From contig DIXU01000001.1 in NCBI GenBank assembly GCA_002436105.1, forward strand, positions 1-64,000: a DNA stretch of 64,000 nt. Direction: 5' to 3'. The position numbers and the translations under genes were made by a program. Of the stretch, positions 36,201 through 43,044 are shown one piece after another (the first letter of the stretch is position 1; each line of letters starts with the position of its first letter). The DNA comes from Candidatus Aminicenantes bacterium UBA6072. GTDB taxonomy: Bacteria > Acidobacteriota > Aminicenantia > UBA2199. Below the pieces are notes generated by a model that saw only the letters and a program-made list of their open reading frames with translations, was not told where the DNA came from and did not search any database.

Positions 36201-36491
36201 CCCGTCGGACTGATCCTGACGGAACTGGTAACCAATGCCGTCAAGCACGCCTTCCCCGACGGCAGGCAGGGAACCATCAATATCACGCTGAAGACGAGCG
36301 CCGGCCAGGCCCGCCTTGAAGTTTGCGACGACGGCATCGGCCTGCCCGCCGGGTTTGAATCCGAGGCCAGCAGCGGCCTGGGGCTCAAGCTGGTGCAGGG
36401 ACTCGCCGGTCAGATCGACGGCCGCTTCAGGATGGAGCGCGGAACTCAAGGGACCCGCGCCATCGTGGAATTCGCCATGGCGAACAAATAA
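33216..36491 (+). CDS. CheB-CheR-PAS-histidine kinase fusion protein
   Basis: 1091 aa. CheB methylesterase catalytic features: GASAGGLAAFE (Ser), QHLAPDHKS (His), SGTGSDGTQG (Asp), residues ~40-230. CheR methyltransferase follows (~245-505) with a SAM-binding loop VWVPGCSSGEEAYS and RNLLIYM. A long coiled coil repeats NEELETANEEL-type heptads (~690-760), then a PAS domain and a HisKA_2-type kinase (AELQHRAKNSFAMISGL) with HATPase_c (ELVTNAVKHAF; CDDGIGLP; GLGLKLVQGL). Such fusions act as soluble hybrid sensors without receptors of the MCP type. The start has AAGGAAC upstream. Confidence 0.95.
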   Translation: MKTKKNEKKLTKIKPGIAHPAAEGKDSGEETPAPGGSKTGFPIVGIGASAGGLAAFEAFFSGMPAVGDPGMAFVLVQHLAPDHKSILSDLIRRYTRMQVFEVEDGMTVRPNCAYIIPPNRDMMLLNGVLQLMEPGAPRGQRLPIDFFFRSLAQDQHERAIGIVLSGTGSDGTQGVRAIKGEGGMIMAQNPASTEYDGMPRSALATGLVDYALPPAEMASLLITYAAHAFTTPSHPTPEPKTETTMKKIFILLRSQTGHDFSQYKPSTITRRIERRLAVHQLKTLDHYLGYLQQTPAEIDALFRDLLINVTSFFRDAEAFAALEALIIPRILADKAADATVRVWVPGCSSGEEAYSLAILLAERLEALKQGVRVQVFATDIDGQAIATARAGLYPAGITADIAPERLARYFTAEPGGSGFRIHKAIRDLLVFSEQDVIKDPPFSKLDLISCRNLLIYMGGELQKKLIPLFHYALKPGGFLFLGTSETVGEFSDLFAAVDRKQKLYQRREPIASAPRLPRERILPPMTPPATAPPLASRLRIPLSLRELAEQALLQLAVPAAALVNGQGDILYLHGRTGQFLEPAPGEAGVSNILKMAREGLRRELARTLRKAAETKKTVRQPGLRVKTNGDLATVNLTIRPLAPEPEEKGSAAAPLFLVILEPAPPAGHESVRQDAGASGAGKGADARITELQRELRAKEEYLQTSNEELETANEELKSSNEEMQSVNEELQSTNEELETSKEELQSVNEELATVNTELQSKVTDLSRANNDMNNLLAGTGIATLFVDHQLRILRFTPTATQILNLIQSDVGRPVTHIVSNLDGYDSMAADVQTVLDTLAARDVEVRSQEGQWFMMRIRPYRTLDNVIEGAVVTFADISELKRTEAKLQNALQENRDLLAELQHRAKNSFAMISGLISQAANTNAASETRTILAALAQRVRAFSELYSLLYSTGSVGHIWLDEYCARIIALLAARSGGIALKTVIEKLTVTTKTAVPVGLILTELVTNAVKHAFPDGRQGTINITLKTSAGQARLEVCDDGIGLPAGFESEASSGLGLKLVQGLAGQIDGRFRMERGTQGTRAIVEFAMANK

Positions 36492-36625
36492 TTTCTCTGG
36501 CCGGCCGGTTGCAGGTCCGCAACGCATAAATCGCCGGGCAGTCAACTTGTTTCCAACTCATCCCCTGCGCCTCGCTAAGCCGGGCGGGCCGGAAGTGAGT
36601 TTGAAAAGTTCCCTCCCCACCGCTG

Positions 36626-36654
36626 TTGACAATAAACCACCCATTCATTATAGT
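36626..36654 (+). promoter_or_regulatory. Predicted strong promoter of the Cache-PAS kinase
   Basis: TTGACA (36626-36631), exactly 17 bp, TATAGT (36649-36654). Leader about 56 nt to the ATG at 36717, with GGAG. The remainder of 36492-36625 shows no gene. Confidence 0.65.
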
Positions 36655-36716
36655 TAAATAGAAACAATTGGATCCAAAACCAAGGGATGCTCGCACCGGC
36701 AAGAGGAGAAGGGGAA

Positions 36717-39623
36717 ATGGCTGAAAGGGAAACATCTCTTTCTGCGAGACGGCGGCTGCCCTGGCCGCCGCTGTTGATCTTCCTGCTTCTTGCCGTCACG
36801 ATAGCCGCTTTTGCCCTTTATTATTATCAAAATCAGAAAAAAACCATCTTCCGGGAAGCAGCCGCCCAGCTGCAGGCGATCGCCAACCTGAAAGGTAGGG
36901 ACATCAGCGGCTGGCTGGGGGAACGGCTGGCTGACGCCCGCGTGATCCAGCAAAACCGGGACCGGGTCGCCATATTGTCCGCCTATGTGCGCGACCGTTC
37001 CAGCGCTCCCCGCCGTGAGGCGATCCGGCGCTGGATGATCACAATCCAGGATAACTATCATTACGAAAACATCCTGCTCCTCGACCAACAAGGCGAAGTC
37101 GTCCTCGCGGCCAACCCGCATCATCCCACGGTCGGGGCTGAAGGCTTGAAAGCCATTGAGACCGCCCGCCAACGCCGCGACATTGCCCTGGCCGACCTGC
37201 ACAGCAGTCCGCAGATGCCGCATATCCACATGAGCATCGTGGCGCCGCTGTTCGCCGGGGACGAAGCCGTTGGCTTTGTCATGCTGCGCATCGATCCCGA
37301 GCGATTTCTTTTCCCCTTGATCCAGACTTGGCCAACGCCCAGCCCCAGCGCCGAAACCCTATTGGTCAGGGAGGAAGGGGACGCAGTGCTCTATCTCAAC
37401 GAGCTTCGCAACCGAAAAGGCACGGCCCTGAAATTGCGTTTGTCCGTCTCCAAAAACGATCTTCCCGCCGTCCAGGCGGCACGAGGCAAAACGGGCATAT
37501 TTTCCGGCAGCGACTACCGCGGCGTTCCCGTCTGGTCGGCGATCCAACCGGTCGCCAATTCGCCCTGGTTCATCGTGGCCAAGGTCGACCGCGAGGAGAT
37601 CGCGGGCCCGGTCTGGCGCCTGGCGCTGGTCATTTTCCTGGTCGCCCTGTCCCTGCTCCTGGTGGCAATGGCGGCTATTCTTATCCTGTGGCAGCGTCAG
37701 AGGGCCAGCTTCCGACTGGACAAGCTCGAAGCGCTGCGCGAGAGCGAAGACAAGTTCAGATACGTATTCGACAATTCCATCGTCGGCAAGTCGCTCACGC
37801 TCCCCAGCGGCGAGATCAACGTCAACCTGGCCTTCTGCGACATGCTGGGGTTCACGCCCGAGGAATTGAAGGCAAAAAAATGGCAGGAATTGACCCATGC
37901 CGACGACGTGGCCGGCACTCAGAAAGCGCTGGATAAAATCATCTCCGGGAAAGAGAACTCGGTCCGCTTTGAGAAAAGATACCTGCACAAGAACGGCTCC
38001 ATCGTCTGGGCCGATGTCAGCACTTCGCTGCGCCGAGACGAGGAAGGCAAGCCGCTTTATTTCATGACGTCGGTCGTGGACATCAGCGAGCGCAAACGGG
38101 CCGAGGATAAACTGAAGGCATTGTCCGCCCGCAACCAGGCCATGCTGGAAGCCGTTCCCGACATCATCATGGAGGTGGACAAAAACAAAGTATACACCTG
38201 GGCCAACCATGCCGGCAGCGAATTTTTCGGCGCCGACGTCATCGGCCGTGAAGCGGCGTTCTACTTTGAAGGCGAGCAGGAAACCTACCAAACGGTCAAA
38301 CCCATTTTCAACGGCAAGGAGAATGTGCTTTACGTCGAAAGCTGGCAGCGGCGCCGCGACGGCGAAAAACGGCTGCTGGCCTGGTGGTGCCGGGTATTGA
38401 AGGATGCGGCCTGCAACGTAACCGGAGCGCTTTCTTCGGCCCGCGATATCACGGAGATATTTAATTCTGGACAGGCCCTGCGCGAGAGCGAGCGCAAGTT
38501 CCGCGAGACCGTCCTCACGCTGGACGAGGGCTATTACAGCGTCACCCTGGAAGGGAAGCTGCTGGAGCACAACCAGGCCTTCAGCCGCATCCTGGGTTTT
38601 GAAGAGGACAAGGACTTACGGGGGGTCAATTTACCCGATTTCTGGCAGGATCGCGAACAGAGAAATGCGTACTTGAAAGCGTTCGTCGCCACGGGTTCGA
38701 TTTCCAACTATCAGATCGACGCCAGAACCCAACAGGGCAAAAAGATCACCGTGCTGGCCAGCGCCCACCTGGTCAGGGACGAAGACGGCCGGCCGCAGTG
38801 CATCGAAGGAATATTCATGGACATCTCCGAGCGCATCCGCATTGAAGAAGAGATCAGGCAACTGAACGAGAATCTCGAACAAAGGGTGCTGCAGCGCACC
38901 GCCCAGCTGGAAGCCGCCAACAGGGAGCTGGAGGCATTCTCCTATTCGGTCTCGCACGACCTGCGGGCGCCGCTGCGGGCCATTGCCGGATTCAGCAAGA
39001 TACTGCTGGAAGAGAACGCCGACCGCCTCGACTGCGAGGGCAGGCGGATTCTCGGCGTCATCGACGACAACACCCGCAAGATGGGTCTTTTGATCGACAA
39101 CCTGCTGGCCTTCTCGCGCCTGAGCCGCCAGGGGATGAGAACGGCTCCCGTCAACCTGGCGGTCATGGCCAAGGTAGTTTTCGCCGAACTGAAGAACCTG
39201 GAAAAAAAGCGCAAGATCGATTTCAAGATCGGCACCCTCCCCGCCACCGGCGGCGATCATGCCATGCTGCAGCAGGTCCTGCGGAATTTGCTGGCCAACG
39301 CCTTCAAGTTCACCCGCCCGCGCAAGCAAGCGCGCATCGAGTTCGGCGGCCGGGCGGAAAAAGCGGAAAACGTGTACTTCGTCAAGGACAACGGCGTGGG
39401 CTTCGAAACGCAGTATGCCGACAAGCTCTTCGGCGTATTCCAGCGTCTGCACAGCGCCAGCGAATTCGAAGGAACCGGCGTCGGGCTGGCCATCGTCCAA
39501 CGCATCGTCGCCCGCCACGGCGGCCGCGTCTGGGCGGAAAGCTCAAAAAAGGGCGCTACCTTCTATTTCTCCTTGCCGGCGGAAGTTTCACGCAAAATCG
39601 AGATCAAGGCGCTAATGGAATAG
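36717..39623 (+). CDS. Membrane histidine kinase with Cache-like sensor and three PAS domains
   Basis: 968 aa. TM1 (LLIFLLLAVTIAAFALYYY), a ~265-residue periplasmic region with a Cache-like pattern (IHMSIVAPLFAGDEAVGFV; PWFIVAKVDREEI), TM2 (LALVIFLVALSLLLVAMAA), then three PAS domains (ESEDKFRYVFDNS, LEAVPDIIMEVDKNK, ESERKFRETVLTLD). HisKA is of the phytochrome-like type (SYSVSHDLRAPLRAIAGFS) and HATPase_c is complete (NLLANAFKFTRP; VKDNGVGFE; GTGVGLAIVQRI). The response regulator 75 nt downstream is of the Rcp1 class that partners this kinase subtype. The chosen start has GGAGAAGG in front. Confidence 0.94.
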   Translation: MAERETSLSARRRLPWPPLLIFLLLAVTIAAFALYYYQNQKKTIFREAAAQLQAIANLKGRDISGWLGERLADARVIQQNRDRVAILSAYVRDRSSAPRREAIRRWMITIQDNYHYENILLLDQQGEVVLAANPHHPTVGAEGLKAIETARQRRDIALADLHSSPQMPHIHMSIVAPLFAGDEAVGFVMLRIDPERFLFPLIQTWPTPSPSAETLLVREEGDAVLYLNELRNRKGTALKLRLSVSKNDLPAVQAARGKTGIFSGSDYRGVPVWSAIQPVANSPWFIVAKVDREEIAGPVWRLALVIFLVALSLLLVAMAAILILWQRQRASFRLDKLEALRESEDKFRYVFDNSIVGKSLTLPSGEINVNLAFCDMLGFTPEELKAKKWQELTHADDVAGTQKALDKIISGKENSVRFEKRYLHKNGSIVWADVSTSLRRDEEGKPLYFMTSVVDISERKRAEDKLKALSARNQAMLEAVPDIIMEVDKNKVYTWANHAGSEFFGADVIGREAAFYFEGEQETYQTVKPIFNGKENVLYVESWQRRRDGEKRLLAWWCRVLKDAACNVTGALSSARDITEIFNSGQALRESERKFRETVLTLDEGYYSVTLEGKLLEHNQAFSRILGFEEDKDLRGVNLPDFWQDREQRNAYLKAFVATGSISNYQIDARTQQGKKITVLASAHLVRDEDGRPQCIEGIFMDISERIRIEEEIRQLNENLEQRVLQRTAQLEAANRELEAFSYSVSHDLRAPLRAIAGFSKILLEENADRLDCEGRRILGVIDDNTRKMGLLIDNLLAFSRLSRQGMRTAPVNLAVMAKVVFAELKNLEKKRKIDFKIGTLPATGGDHAMLQQVLRNLLANAFKFTRPRKQARIEFGGRAEKAENVYFVKDNGVGFETQYADKLFGVFQRLHSASEFEGTGVGLAIVQRIVARHGGRVWAESSKKGATFYFSLPAEVSRKIEIKALME

Positions 39624-39632
39624 CCCCGCGCA

Positions 39633-39661
39633 TTGCTATTTCTTACAGGCCTACCTATAAT
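39633..39661 (+). promoter_or_regulatory. Predicted promoter of the Rcp1-like regulator
   Basis: TTGCTA (39633-39638), 17-bp spacer, TATAAT (39656-39661). This gives the regulator its own promoter between it and the kinase gene. Confidence 0.55.
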
Positions 39662-39698
39662 TCCGAATGAGAGCGGATGAATGGAAAGGAGGGTGAGA

Positions 39699-40142
39699 AT
39701 GGATGCAATGAACCCCGTTGAGATCCTGCTGGTCGAGGACAATCCCGCCGACGTCGAGCTGACCCTGCGCGCCTTGAAAAAACGCAACCTGGCCAACCAA
39801 GTGCATGTGGTCACCGACGGGGCGCAAGCCCTGGATTTTCTTTTCGCTAGCGGCGCCTTTGTGGGGAAAAACAAGCAGCCAATGCCCAAGGTCGTCTTCC
39901 TGGACCTGAAGCTGCCCAAGGTGGACGGCTACGAGATACTGCGGCGCATGAAGTCCGACCCCAGGACCAGGCTTATCCCGGTAGTGGTACTGACCTCCTC
40001 CAAGGAGGAAAGCGATATCGCGAAAACTTACGAAAACGGAGCCAACAGCTATGTGGTCAAACCGTTGGATTTCGAAAAGTTCGTGGAGGCGGTTTCGGAA
40101 CTCGGGCTGTACTGGGTGCTGCTGAACCAGGCACCGGTGTGA
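39699..40142 (+). CDS. Single-domain response regulator, Rcp1-like
   Basis: 147 aa consisting of one REC domain: ILLVEDNPADVELTLRALKK (acidic pocket), VVFLDLKLPKVDGYE (phospho-Asp), LTSSKEESD (Thr/Ser), VVKPLDF (Lys). The NPADVELT start and the insertion around LFASGAFVGKNKQPMP are typical of Rcp1-type regulators that receive phosphate from phytochrome-like kinases. It has no output domain. AAGGAGGG precedes the chosen ATG. Confidence 0.95.
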   Translation: MDAMNPVEILLVEDNPADVELTLRALKKRNLANQVHVVTDGAQALDFLFASGAFVGKNKQPMPKVVFLDLKLPKVDGYEILRRMKSDPRTRLIPVVVLTSSKEESDIAKTYENGANSYVVKPLDFEKFVEAVSELGLYWVLLNQAPV

Positions 40143-40146
40143 AGAT

Positions 40147-40253
40147 AGGGGCTAGGGTTCAGGGGTTAGGGTACAGGGGACAAGATGAAAAAAGGGGACA
40201 GGGGACAGGGGACAGGAAGAAGGGTACAGGGTTGAGGGTCTAGGGTTGAGGGT
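40147..40253. repeat. G-rich repeat ladder with GGGGACA and AGGGTT units
   Basis: Three GGGGACA units in a row (40194-40216) are surrounded by TAGGGTT, AGGGGTTAGGG, AGGGTACAGGG and TTGAGGGT units. The spacing could form a G-quadruplex on the plus strand. An ACGCGTC/CGCGTTAC satellite follows at 40301-40327. No gene lies in 40143-40350. Confidence 0.7.
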
Positions 40254-40350
40254 GAAGAAAAGAAATGAAACGAGTCAGTAACGAACTCGGGTTCTTCCAT
40301 GTCACGCGTCTCGCGTTACTCGTCACGAAGGCTCTTTCTTCAAGCGAGAG

Positions 40351-43044
40351 ATGATGAATAAAGAGAAACGAAAGACCATGAAACCAATCGCACCGAAAAT
40401 AAAAGATATAAAGAGCAATAAGCTGCGGGTGCTGATCCTGGAGGACATTCCCGCCGACGCCGAGATGATGGAGCGGCAGCTCGGGAAAAGCGGCTTTGTT
40501 TTCGTTTCGCGGCGGGTCGAGAGCAAGAAAGAATTCCTCCAGGCATTGAAGGCATTCAAGCCGGACCTGATCCTGGCCGATTTCAAATTGCCGAAGTTCG
40601 ACGCCCTGCGGGCACTGGCGCTGCGCAAGGAGCATGCGCCGCTGACACCGTTCGTCATCGTCACCGGCTCGGTCAGCGAAGAGATCGCGGTCGAGTGCAT
40701 GAAACAGGGCGCCAACGACTACCTGCTCAAGGACCGCCTGGCCCGCCTGGGAGAGTCGGTCCGGCGTGCGCAGGCCGAGCGCCGCCTGCAACTTGAGAAA
40801 TTTTCCCTGGATGAAGCACTGCGCACTGCGGCGGCCAAGTGGCGCACCACCTTCGATTCCATGAACGACGCCGTGTGCATGCTCGATGAAAAAGGGGCCG
40901 TGCTCCAGTGCAACCGGGCCATGAACCGCTTGCTGGGCCTCCCCTATGAAAAAATCATCGGCAGCGACTGCCTGGAACTGGTCTGCGGCGTGCAGAAGCG
41001 GGATTTTTGCTCCTTCACCCTGGCGTTGCGCGACGGCCGGCGCCACGAGGAGGAAACGTTCTGGCGCGACCGCTGGTATCAGGTGAACGTCGATCCCATC
41101 GTGGACGGAGAGGGGATCATCCGCGGCGCCGTCCACGTCATGAGCGACATCACGGTCGCCAAGGACTCGGAAAACCGACTTCGTGAGAGCGCCGCGAAAC
41201 TGTCCCAGGCCCAGCGCATAGGCAAGCTGGGGAGTTGGGAATGGCGTCTCGAAGACAACGCCTTGGAATGGTCGGAAGAGCTCTACTTCATCTGGGGAGT
41301 ACACAGGGATTTCTCCCTGACCTTCGATGGCATCGCCGCCATGATCCACCCCGATGACCAGGCAATCAACCAGGCCATGGTCCAGCAGCTCCGGTCGGAG
41401 CGGGACGAGAGCGGATGGGAATTTCGCATCCTCTGTCCCGACGGCACCGTCAAGCACATCCACCAGCACGTGGAGGTGACCCGCGCGCCCTCCGGCCAGG
41501 CCGTCAGGATGTTCGGCATCATGCAGGACGTCAGCGAACGCAAGCGCGCCGAAGAGTCCTTGCACGAGATGAACGAGATATTCCGGCTTTTCCTCAAGCA
41601 CAGCCCCATTTATGTCTTCATCAAGGACGAGAACATCCGCCCGATCTACCTGAGCGAAAACTATGAAAAGATGCTGGGCCGGCCCCTGCAGGAGATCCTG
41701 GGCAAGAATATGGACGAGCTTTTTCCTTCCGAGCTGTCGCGAACCATGGTCGAGGACGACAAGGGCATCCTGCGCGAAGGCGTTCCCCGCGAATTCATCG
41801 AGGAGCTGAACGGCAGAACCTACTCCACCGTGAAATTCCCCATCATTATCGACGGCAAGCCCAAGTTCCTGGCCGGTTACACGATGGACATCACCGAGCG
41901 CCGGCGCGCCGAGGAGCTGCTGCACGAGCGCGACCAGCTGCTGCAGAACCTGTCAACGCAGATACCGGGCATGATCTACACGTTTTTGCGCCGCCCCGAC
42001 GGGCGTTATTCCATCCCCTTCTGTTCCAGCGTCATTAAGGATAACTTCGGTGTGACGCCCCAGGACGTGTACGAGGACGCGGCGCCGCTTTTTGCGTCGA
42101 TCTTCGCCGAGGATCGCCCGCTGGTCACGGCCGCCATCGAGGAGTCGGCGCGCACCCTGTCCACCTGGCAGCAGGAATTCCGCGTCCAGCTGCCCGGCCA
42201 GCCGCTGCGCTGGGTGTGGGGGAGGTCCGAGCCTTTCCGCCTGGCCGACGGCTCCATCCTCTGGTACGGCTTCAACGCCGAGATCACCGAGCGCAAGCAG
42301 GCCGAGGAGAAGCTCCGGGCCGCGCTGCAGGAGAAGGAGGTGCTGCTCAAGGAGATCCACCACCGCGTCAAGAACAACCTGCAGGTCATCTCCGGGCTGC
42401 TGACCCTGCAGGCGCAGCAGATCGACGACGAGCGGCTGCGGAATATTCTCCAGGACAGCCAGAGCCGCATCTGGACCATGGCCCTGATCCACCAGACCCT
42501 GTACCAATCGGGTAACCTGGCCGACATCGAAATCGCCGACTACATCCGCGGCCTGACCGGCAACCTGCTGAGCTCCCACGCCCGCGTGGCCATGCCCCCG
42601 ACCGTCATTTTTGACCTGCTGCCGCTGCGCCTGACCATCGACAAGGCCATCCCCCTGGCCCTGATCCTCAACGAACTGGTGACCAACGCCATGAAGCACG
42701 CCTTCGCGAACGGGCAGCCGGGCGAGATCCGGATTTCATTGCAAGAACGCAGAGGCGTAAAATTTTACGCCCCTGCAGAGGATACGGCCACGGCACGCCG
42801 TGCCCCATCGGAATGTATGGACGCCACCCCCCGAGAGGGCATAGCGCCCTGTGTCCAAACCCATGAATTGAGCATTGCCGATAACGGCGTCGGACTTCCC
42901 GAAAGCTTTGACGCCGCGAGCCAAAAAAGCCTCGGCCTGCAGCTGGTGGCGATGCTGGCCAAGCAGCTGGACGGGGCGCTGGCCATCGAATCCGCGGCCG
43001 GCACCGTCGCGACCATCACCTTCAACTGCCATGGAAAAGGCTGA
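40351..43044 (+). CDS. Hybrid histidine kinase: REC, several PAS, HisKA_2
   Basis: 897 aa, soluble. An N-terminal REC domain (LRVLILEDIPADAEMMERQL; LILADFKLPKFDA; YLLKDRL) is followed by four PAS domains (FDSMNDAVCMLDEKGA; a PAS_3-like RIGKLGSWEWRLEDN; FLKHSPIYVFIKDEN; TQIPGMIYTFLRRPDG) and a HisKA_2 kinase (EIHHRVKNNLQVISGLL, phospho-His; LILNELVTNAMKHAF; ADNGVGLP; LGLQLVAMLA). An ~40-residue low-complexity insertion between the N-box and ADNGVGLP is encoded by three hairpins (42749-42850). The ATG at 40351 follows a weak GAGAG. The gene overlaps the following kinase by 14 nt. Confidence 0.92.
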   Translation: MMNKEKRKTMKPIAPKIKDIKSNKLRVLILEDIPADAEMMERQLGKSGFVFVSRRVESKKEFLQALKAFKPDLILADFKLPKFDALRALALRKEHAPLTPFVIVTGSVSEEIAVECMKQGANDYLLKDRLARLGESVRRAQAERRLQLEKFSLDEALRTAAAKWRTTFDSMNDAVCMLDEKGAVLQCNRAMNRLLGLPYEKIIGSDCLELVCGVQKRDFCSFTLALRDGRRHEEETFWRDRWYQVNVDPIVDGEGIIRGAVHVMSDITVAKDSENRLRESAAKLSQAQRIGKLGSWEWRLEDNALEWSEELYFIWGVHRDFSLTFDGIAAMIHPDDQAINQAMVQQLRSERDESGWEFRILCPDGTVKHIHQHVEVTRAPSGQAVRMFGIMQDVSERKRAEESLHEMNEIFRLFLKHSPIYVFIKDENIRPIYLSENYEKMLGRPLQEILGKNMDELFPSELSRTMVEDDKGILREGVPREFIEELNGRTYSTVKFPIIIDGKPKFLAGYTMDITERRRAEELLHERDQLLQNLSTQIPGMIYTFLRRPDGRYSIPFCSSVIKDNFGVTPQDVYEDAAPLFASIFAEDRPLVTAAIEESARTLSTWQQEFRVQLPGQPLRWVWGRSEPFRLADGSILWYGFNAEITERKQAEEKLRAALQEKEVLLKEIHHRVKNNLQVISGLLTLQAQQIDDERLRNILQDSQSRIWTMALIHQTLYQSGNLADIEIADYIRGLTGNLLSSHARVAMPPTVIFDLLPLRLTIDKAIPLALILNELVTNAMKHAFANGQPGEIRISLQERRGVKFYAPAEDTATARRAPSECMDATPREGIAPCVQTHELSIADNGVGLPESFDAASQKSLGLQLVAMLAKQLDGALAIESAAGTVATITFNCHGKG
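42749..42850. repeat. Palindromic element inside the kinase gene
   Basis: Three hairpins in ~100 bp: GCAGaGGCGTAAAA / TTTTACGCCcCTGC (42749-42776, one mismatch in 28 bp), GGCAC-GCC-GTGCC (42792-42804) and AGGGC-ATAGC-GCCCT (42836-42850). The element is read in frame as part of the ATPase domain. Confidence 0.8.

Noticed and set aside
40147..40253. Telomere or plasmid end
   Set aside because: The G-rich ladder lies inside continuous chromosome with genes of one signalling block on both sides.
40240..41925. Long minus-strand frame opposite the first hybrid kinase
   Set aside because: Shadow of the REC-PAS gene; no start signal and shadow-type composition.
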